A stretch of 11,229 nucleotides of DNA from NCBI GenBank assembly GCA_934255485.1, contig CAKQOG010000050.1, positions 1-11,229 on the forward strand. The letters are read 5' to 3'. The position numbers and the translations under genes are program-made. The notes beneath the pieces were generated by a model. That model saw nothing but the letters and a program-made list of their open reading frames with translations, was not told the DNA's origin and did not search any database. Below are positions 6,802-11,229 of the stretch, piece by piece (position 1 is the stretch's first letter; each line of letters opens with the position of its first letter). Source of the stretch: an uncultured Prevotellamassilia sp. Lineage in GTDB: Bacteria; Bacteroidota; Bacteroidia; Bacteroidales; Bacteroidaceae.

Positions 6802-6889
6802 ACGTATCACGGCCGTGATACGTGCGTATCATGGGCGTGATACGCGAGCATCTTGCGCATGATACGCGAGCATCTTGCGCATGATACGC
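6802..6889. repeat. Four contiguous 22-bp palindromic repeats (candidate operator array)
   Basis: Units at 6802-6823, 6824-6845, 6846-6867 and 6868-6889 follow each other without a spacer. Unit 1 is a perfect 22-bp palindrome centred on CGGCCG, with arms GTATCAC/GTGATAC. Unit 2 keeps arms GCGTATCA/TGATACGC. Units 3 and 4 are identical to each other, with a diverged left arm (GAGCATCTT) and a kept right arm (ATGATACGC). Another GTATCAC lies at 6728-6734, 26 bases from the start of the minus-strand gene. The 22-bp period is about two helical turns, so a dimeric regulator could bind all units on one face. The array lies between two divergent genes. Confidence 0.85.
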
Positions 6890-7116
6890 TGAAACAATAC
6901 GCATATACCAACTATAACATGCTCATTATCAATGAGAAAGCAAGCGTCCTATCCTATATACAGAACGTGCTGTAAATATGCTTGCCAACAGATGTGGCGA
7001 ACATTGCGTCGCTTGCTTTGCCTTTTGGCAAGTACAAAGTTAGCAATTTATCGGCAATACATAGGCTATGGTAGAGCCACCTTGCACTTTGCAACTGGGT
7101 TGCATGGTTTTATGCT

Positions 7117-7124
7117 TACATTTG
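7117..7124 (+). promoter_or_regulatory. -7 element of the metal ATPase promoter
   Basis: TACATTTG is an exact TAnnTTTG match, 29 bases before the ATG at 7154. No TTTG lies at the ideal upstream distance: TTG at 7100-7102 leaves only 14 bases, and TTTG at 7088-7091 leaves 25. A weak -33 element would fit a regulated promoter. Its position implies that translation starts at 7154. Confidence 0.45.
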
Positions 7125-7153
7125 CATCAGAAACAAAAAAAAATCACCTTATT

Positions 7154-9148
7154 ATGTGTAAAAATTGTAATTCTCAACATCAGCATTCGCACAAGCACAC
7201 CGACAACGATGCGTGCAATTGCTGCCATCATGAGCACAATCACGAAGAGGCACACTGCTGCTGCCATCACAATCACGAGCACGGCGAACCACCTGCATGG
7301 CGCACTTGGCTACCCATAATGGTGTCGGCCCTACTATTGGCATGGGGCTGCTTGGGCAATCCTTTTAGCCAATATTCGTGGGCCATCTTTGTGTTGGCTT
7401 ATCTGCCCATAGGTATGCCCATCATCAAGGAGGCCTGTGAGGAGATTGGTCATGGCGAAATATTTAATGAGTTTACGCTTATGCTCATTGCCACCTTTGG
7501 CGCTTTTGCCATAGGCGAATATCCCGAGGCCGTGGCTGTGCTCTTGTTCTACTCTGTTGGCGAATATTTTCAGGACCGAGCTGTAGAACATGCACAACGC
7601 GACATTCAGTCGCTCATCGACCTTAGGCCAGACACTGCCACCATCATTGCCCCCAATGGTGAGAAACTGCTCAAGGCCCCCGAAGAGGTTAAGGCTGGCG
7701 ATATGATAGAGGTGGTGGCAGGCGGACGCATTCCTCTCGATGGAACTTTGCTCAACGAACGTGCGTTTTTTGACACTGCAGCGCTTACTGGCGAGTCGGA
7801 GCCTCGCAGCATAAGCCAAGGGGATGAAGTATCGGCTGGTATGATTGCATCGGGCAGTGTGGTAAGGATAAAAGTGCTCCGCCCATACGCCGAGAGTGCC
7901 TTGCAGCGCATTTTAAACATGGTGCAAGATGCAGCCTCACGCAAGTCGAAAGCCGAGGTGTTTATACGCAAATTTGCACGCATCTACACCCCCATCGTTA
8001 TTGGTTTGGCAACGCTCGTGGCTGTGGTGCCACCACTTGTAGGCATGGGGGCATGGAGTTTATGGCTCTATAGGGCTTTGGTATTCTTGGTTATTTCGTG
8101 CCCCTGTGCATTGGTAGTGAGTGTGCCATTGGCCTATTTTAGAGGCATCGGGGTGGCTTCGAGCTACGGCATACTCTTTAAGGGGGGCAACTATCTTGAC
8201 GCCGTTACTCATCTCACCCAAGTGGTATTCGACAAGACGGGTACGCTCACCACGGGCAAATTCAGCGTAGACCACGTGACTATAGCAAAGGGCATAACCG
8301 AAAGCCACCTGCTTGCTACGGTGTGTGCAGTGGAGCGCTATAGCACGCACCCCATAGCCAAAGCTATCACAGAAAAGGGCGACGAGGGTATATGCCTCAA
8401 ATCCGAAAACGTTGAAGAGGTGGCTGGCCTTGGCTTACGTGCCGTGGTTGAGGGCAAAGAGGTTGTAGTGGGCAAAGGCTCATTGCTCAGCCAAGCGGGT
8501 ATCGAAGTGCCTAAAGAGTTTGCCGAGGACGCAGTCCTTACCTATATATATTGTGCCATCAACCACCAGTTTGCAGGCATGATAGCACTGGCCGACCAAG
8601 CACGCACCAATGCCCCCAAAGGCATCCAAGCACTTCATAATATGCACATTAACACCGCTATACTATCGGGCGATCGCACAGCTGTTGTGGCTCGTTTGGC
8701 CAAAGAACTGAGCATCGATAGCTACCACGGCGACCTTTTGCCCGAAGACAAAGTGAGTACTTTTCAGCATATAAAGAGCGAAAGCCAACAAAGTTCCCGA
8801 CAAGGTCTTGTGGCATTTGTGGGCGATGGTATCAACGATGCGCCGGTACTTGCCTTGAGCGATGTGGGCTTTGCTATGGGGGGTGCAGGCTCTGATGCAG
8901 CTGTCGAAACGGCCGACATTGTGGTGCAAAGCGACGACCCATCACTCGTAGCCAAAGCCATAATGATTGGGCGTAGAACCAAACACTTAGTGCGATACAA
9001 CATCACGCTTGCCTTGGGCATAAAAGTGGCAGTAATGCTTGCCAGCACCTTGGGCTATGCCAGTCTGTGGGCAGCAGTTATGGCAGATACAGGTGTAGCG
9101 TTGCTCTGTGTGGCAAACACTTATTTCATACGTAAAGGCAAAAAATAA
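7154..9148 (+). CDS. zntA: P1B-2 type Zn/Cd/Pb-exporting ATPase
   Basis: 664 residues from the ATG at 7154. It pumps divalent soft metals (Zn, Cd, Pb) out of the cytoplasm using ATP, in the inner membrane. The usual N-terminal HMA domain with GMxCxxC is absent. Residues 1-45 are instead packed with Cys and His (MCKNCNSQHQHSHKH…, CNCCHHEHNH, CCCHHNHEH), a likely metal-binding tail. Then come the first membrane helices, the actuator TGES at 212-215, the channel motif CPCALVVSVP with CPC at 316-318, the phosphorylation site DKTGT at 360-364, the nucleotide-binding HP pair at 399-400, GDGIND at 557-562, and the last helices with NITLALGIK and MADTG (Asp645). CPC-ALVVS-P plus Lys and Asp-Thr-Gly in the last helices mark the Zn/Cd class and not the Cu class. 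The frame is open back to 6932, but that extension is not ATPase-like. A single-gene unit with its own terminator. Confidence 0.93.
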   Translation: MCKNCNSQHQHSHKHTDNDACNCCHHEHNHEEAHCCCHHNHEHGEPPAWRTWLPIMVSALLLAWGCLGNPFSQYSWAIFVLAYLPIGMPIIKEACEEIGHGEIFNEFTLMLIATFGAFAIGEYPEAVAVLLFYSVGEYFQDRAVEHAQRDIQSLIDLRPDTATIIAPNGEKLLKAPEEVKAGDMIEVVAGGRIPLDGTLLNERAFFDTAALTGESEPRSISQGDEVSAGMIASGSVVRIKVLRPYAESALQRILNMVQDAASRKSKAEVFIRKFARIYTPIVIGLATLVAVVPPLVGMGAWSLWLYRALVFLVISCPCALVVSVPLAYFRGIGVASSYGILFKGGNYLDAVTHLTQVVFDKTGTLTTGKFSVDHVTIAKGITESHLLATVCAVERYSTHPIAKAITEKGDEGICLKSENVEEVAGLGLRAVVEGKEVVVGKGSLLSQAGIEVPKEFAEDAVLTYIYCAINHQFAGMIALADQARTNAPKGIQALHNMHINTAILSGDRTAVVARLAKELSIDSYHGDLLPEDKVSTFQHIKSESQQSSRQGLVAFVGDGINDAPVLALSDVGFAMGGAGSDAAVETADIVVQSDDPSLVAKAIMIGRRTKHLVRYNITLALGIKVAVMLASTLGYASLWAAVMADTGVALLCVANTYFIRKGKK

Positions 9149-9176
9149 AACATCTATTTCTTAGTAAGAAAAAACG

Positions 9177-9206
9177 GCAGCATCTACATGGTTGGGTGCT
9201 GCTTTT
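9177..9206 (+). terminator. Terminator of the metal ATPase gene
   Basis: GCAGCATCT (9177-9185) pairs with GGGTGCTGC (9194-9202), including two G/T wobbles, with an 8-base loop. TTTTATGTTTT follows. Confidence 0.75.
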
Positions 9207-9296
9207 ATGTTTTGACCAAATACATAAATTCGAGGTTAATAAGCATCTATTCTATTTTATTTATCGAAAAAAATAGATGATTTAGAATATTCATCG

Positions 9297-9304
9297 TACC
9301 TTTA
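9297..9304 (+). promoter_or_regulatory. Possible -7 element of the nuclease gene
   Basis: TACCTTTA is one base off TAnnTTTG and lies 15 bases before the ATG at 9320. No TTG was seen at the expected upstream spacing, so this is a weak call. Confidence 0.35.
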
Positions 9305-9319
9305 CACAAATAAGTAAAA

Positions 9320-10198
9320 ATGATTATGCAACATACAGAAGAACGATATATAAGTTTGCTAACAGACTTTGGATTTAAGCGAATTTTTGGAACTGTTCTC
9401 AACAAAGATTTGCTTATATGCTTTCTCAACAGTTTGTTTGCTGGCAAGCAAATAGTTAAGGATGTAATGTATCTTAACTCTGAAAACGTGGGCGATGTGT
9501 ATACCGACCGCAAAGCGATATACGACGTATATTGCGAAGCCGAAAATGGTGAGAAGTTTATCGTAGAAATGCAAAATGCCTATCAAACATACTTTAAAGA
9601 TCGCTCGCTATTTTACTCTACATTCCCCATCCGCGAACAAGCTCCTAAGGGAAAAGAATGGGACTTTAAACTCAACCATATCTACACCATTGCCTTGTTC
9701 AACTTTGATATGAATGAGGCTGCATTTAACAAAGATGAACTGAGCCATCATGTGCAACTTTGCGACACGGCAACCCACAGAGTTTTTTATGATAAATTGG
9801 AGTTCATATATGTTGAGATAGCTAAATTCAATAAAACATTAGACGAGCTAAATACCATTTACGACAAGTGGCTCTTTGCTCTGAAAAATCTTTATAAACT
9901 TGAAGAACGCCCCAAAGCCCTGCGCGACAAAGTGTTTGATAGACTATTCGAAGAGGCTGAGATTGCTAAACTATCGCCCCAAGAATTGAGAGAATACGAG
10001 GCAAGTCAGTTTGCTTATCGTGACATAAAAAATTCTATTGATACTGCTAAGCGTGAAGGGAAAGCAGAAGGCATTGCTGAAGGTATTAATATGGCAAACC
10101 TTGCAACCGCACAACGTATGCTGTCTGATGGAGTAGACATAGAATTGGTGATGCGATATACTGGTTTAACGAAAGAGCAAATCGAAACAGCCGAGTAA
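9320..10198 (+). CDS. Rpn-like PD-(D/E)XK nuclease family 'transposase' (PF12784 type)
   Basis: 292 residues. The opening LTDFGFKRIFG…NKDLLICFLNSLF followed by DRKAIYDVYCEAENGEKFIVEMQNA is the hallmark of the PD-(D/E)XK transposase-like family related to E. coli Rpn proteins. Asp69, Glu83 and Gln85 occupy the D-(x)n-E-x-Q catalytic positions, and all are present. The middle (FYSTFPIREQAP…FKLNHIYTIALFNFDM) completes the nuclease fold. The C-terminus has a Gly/Glu/Ala repeat (EGKAEGIAEGI) and a small helical tail with GVDIELVMRYTGLTKEQIE, also typical of the family. Rpn relatives are DNA endonucleases that promote RecA-independent recombination; despite the name, transposition is unproven. No terminal inverted repeats were found around it. 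An in-frame ATG at 9326 is an alternative start. It appears full length and intact. Confidence 0.88.
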   Translation: MIMQHTEERYISLLTDFGFKRIFGTVLNKDLLICFLNSLFAGKQIVKDVMYLNSENVGDVYTDRKAIYDVYCEAENGEKFIVEMQNAYQTYFKDRSLFYSTFPIREQAPKGKEWDFKLNHIYTIALFNFDMNEAAFNKDELSHHVQLCDTATHRVFYDKLEFIYVEIAKFNKTLDELNTIYDKWLFALKNLYKLEERPKALRDKVFDRLFEEAEIAKLSPQELREYEASQFAYRDIKNSIDTAKREGKAEGIAEGINMANLATAQRMLSDGVDIELVMRYTGLTKEQIETAE

Positions 10199-10208
10199 AA
10201 CACAACAT

Positions 10209-10266
10209 TAAGGGTGGTATAAACCATAATGCATACCTATAGGATGCAAGGTTTATACCACCCTTA
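10209..10266. terminator. Bidirectional hairpin between convergent genes
   Basis: TAAGGGTGGTATAAACC (10209-10225) is the exact reverse complement of 10250-10266. Inside, TGCAT (10230-10234) pairs with ATGCA (10244-10248) around a CCTATAGG palindrome. It starts 10 bases after the nuclease stop and ends 43 bases before the stop of the convergent lipoprotein gene, so it can serve both strands. T tracts are weak on both sides. Confidence 0.7.
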
Positions 10267-10309
10267 TTATTGCTTGCTTTACGAGTTAAGGTAATACTAA
10301 GCCGCAAGT

Positions 10310-10978
10310 TTATTTGCTTAGTTTCATGCCAATATACATGCCTTTGTAGTTGCTCAAGATAGAGGATACTGCCGATGCTGATGTACTCTTGCTAAGTGCT
10401 GAAACACCTTTTACGAGCGTAAGCAACTTGTCACTCTCAAGCAAAAGGCTCAACTTACCATTGGTCATAGCCACACGTGGAGTCATCGTTGCAAGACCGC
10501 CAAGATAGGTCATTTTGAGTTTCTTGTTTTTGGTATCGAGGGCGTACTGACCTTGAATGGTACGTGTACCTAATTTTGCGGTGTAAGTATTGTCGCTATT
10601 GAATGTAAATGTGCATGCACCACTCTTGATGCCAACCTTTGCCAACTGCGTATTAAGCTCATTCTCTACCTTTTGAGCAGCCACAGCACCACCAGCCTTT
10701 GCCAGGAGGTTTTCGCTTTCAAACACACAATCAGAACCTGTATACTTCCAAGTACCTACAAGGCTCTTCTCAGAGAGAGTTGCACTTGAACCAAGGATAT
10801 TGCCTAAGATGTTGCCAAGTGCATTGATGCCTGTAGTTGTATTGTTAGTTGCGTTATTGATAGCATTGTTTAAGATAGCAGAACCTATGCCTTGAGATAC
10901 AGAACCATTGCTTGTTGAACAACTAGTAAATGTAAGCATGCTAGCTAAAAGAGCCAGCGAGAAAGTCATTTTTTTCAT
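10310..10978 (-). CDS. DUF4923 family lipoprotein
   Basis: 222 residues. The signal peptide MKKMTFSLALLASMLTFTSC ends in a lipobox with Cys20 as the lipidation site. Residues 21-70 form an Asn/Gly/Ser/Thr-rich linker with repeating small-residue patterns (ILNNAINNATNNTTTGINALGNILGNILG). The DUF4923 domain follows from about residue 70: SLVGTWKYTGSDCVFESENLLAKAGG…, an alpha-helical insert (VENELNTQLAKVGI), ACTFTFNSDNTYTAKLGTRTIQGQY, and a C-terminal part ending YKGMYIGMKLSK. The family is found in Bacteroidetes, looks lipocalin-like and has no established function. No acidic stretch follows the cysteine, so it may stay on the periplasmic side of a membrane. It is transcribed alone, convergent with the nuclease gene. 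Confidence 0.85.
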   Translation of the reverse strand: MKKMTFSLALLASMLTFTSCSTSNGSVSQGIGSAILNNAINNATNNTTTGINALGNILGNILGSSATLSEKSLVGTWKYTGSDCVFESENLLAKAGGAVAAQKVENELNTQLAKVGIKSGACTFTFNSDNTYTAKLGTRTIQGQYALDTKNKKLKMTYLGGLATMTPRVAMTNGKLSLLLESDKLLTLVKGVSALSKSTSASAVSSILSNYKGMYIGMKLSK

Positions 10979-11025
10979 TATCTTTATTAACTATTTAATA
11001 CGTTCTTCTTTTGCCTAAAGCAACG

Positions 11026-11056
11026 CAAAATTGGTATTTTTTAGCGAAAATAGCAA
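11026..11056 (-). promoter_or_regulatory. Candidate promoter of the DUF4923 gene
   Basis: On the minus strand TTG at 11056-11054, 20 bases, then CAATTTTG at 11033-11026, one base off TAnnTTTG. It lies 47 bases upstream of the ATG at 10978. Confidence 0.45.
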
Positions 11057-11139
11057 CACTTTAGTATGATTAGTAGACAAACACAGATATTTTATCTATT
11101 CATTTCTGAATGTGAAAGGATATTATCCTGTGACAGGAC

Positions 11140-11229
11140 TTACTTTTCTTCCGCAATTTGTATGATGCGCCTGACGCTTCTATTGCTTTGGTCGATTATG
11201 AGCGGCACACGTTCTACCACCACCATAGA
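11140..11229 (-). CDS. C-terminal end of an unidentified gene (partial)
   Basis: On the minus strand the frame is open from the window edge to a TAA at 11142-11140 and encodes 29 residues, with VVVERVPLIIDQSNRSVRRI and a closing IIQIAEEK. The composition (alternating hydrophobic and basic residues, helical end) is protein-like, whereas the other minus-strand frames were not convincing. It would be the last part of a gene running in from beyond 11229. The fragment is too short to name a family. About 80 bases separate it from the DUF4923 promoter. A small palindrome (AGGATA-T-TATCCT, 11117-11129) lies just downstream of the stop. Confidence 0.45.
   Translation of the reverse strand, partial: SMVVVERVPLIIDQSNRSVRRIIQIAEEK

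Noticed and set aside
6802..6889. Possible CRISPR array
   Set aside because: The units are contiguous 22-bp palindromes without unique spacers, and no cas gene is present.
6932..6934. ATG 6932 as the start of the metal ATPase
   Set aside because: It lies inside a small inverted repeat (CTCATT-ATC-AATGAG, 6922-6936) and upstream of a promoter element, and its 74 residues do not look like an ATPase N-terminus.
7334..7819. 161-residue minus-strand frame opposite the ATPase
   Set aside because: Complementary shadow of conserved ATPase sequence, with no recognisable protein features.
9320..10198. Complete insertion sequence around the nuclease gene
   Set aside because: No terminal inverted repeats or target duplications were found on either side. 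The flanking hairpins at 9177-9206 and 10209-10266 differ in sequence and look like terminators.

Overview
The window looks like a chromosomal segment of a Bacteroidales bacterium, most likely Prevotellaceae or a close relative. The clues are two proteins with C-terminal type IX secretion (T9SS) sorting domains, several lipoproteins with an Asp-rich stretch after the lipobox cysteine, a DUF4923 lipoprotein, a PF12784-type PD-(D/E)XK nuclease, and promoters of the Bacteroidetes form TTTG-N19/20-TAnnTTTG instead of -35/-10 boxes. No rRNA, tRNA, CRISPR array or intact insertion sequence is visible.

Layout. (1) 1-1042: the 3' part of a large T9SS cargo protein (helical region, chitobiase C-terminal-like domain, sorting domain), apparently cut by an in-frame TGA at 64-66 and closed by a hairpin terminator. 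(2) 1113-2500: a two-gene lipoprotein operon with a clear promoter and a terminator that resembles the one after gene 1. (3) 2813-5211: a secreted CotH-family kinase with its own T9SS domain. (4) 5212-5628: a non-coding stretch holding a near-perfect palindrome of about 79 bp, a second hairpin, and a very good minus-strand promoter feeding a short transcript with a decayed or very small reading frame. (5) 5629-6702, minus strand: an uncharacterised protein with ATP-grasp ligase signatures. (6) 6703-7153: the divergent intergenic region, which carries four contiguous 22-bp palindromic repeats. (7) 7154-9148: a P1B-2 zinc/cadmium/lead export ATPase with a His/Cys-rich N-terminus. (8) 9320-10198: an Rpn/PD-(D/E)XK 'transposase' family nuclease. 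(9) 10310-10978, minus strand: a DUF4923 lipoprotein, separated from the nuclease by a bidirectional hairpin. (10) 11140-11229, minus strand: the C-terminal end of an unidentified gene.

Functionally this is a mixture of cell-surface proteins, metal efflux and single-gene units, not one coherent pathway. The parts least explained by known families are the 22-bp repeat array between the ATP-grasp gene and the metal ATPase, the palindrome and small minus-strand transcription unit at 5260-5622, and the unassigned ATP-grasp protein. The two longest apparent reading frames (from 2761 and 6932) probably start too early. Starts at 2887 and 7154 fit a signal peptide in the first case, and the metal-binding N-terminus plus a promoter in the second.
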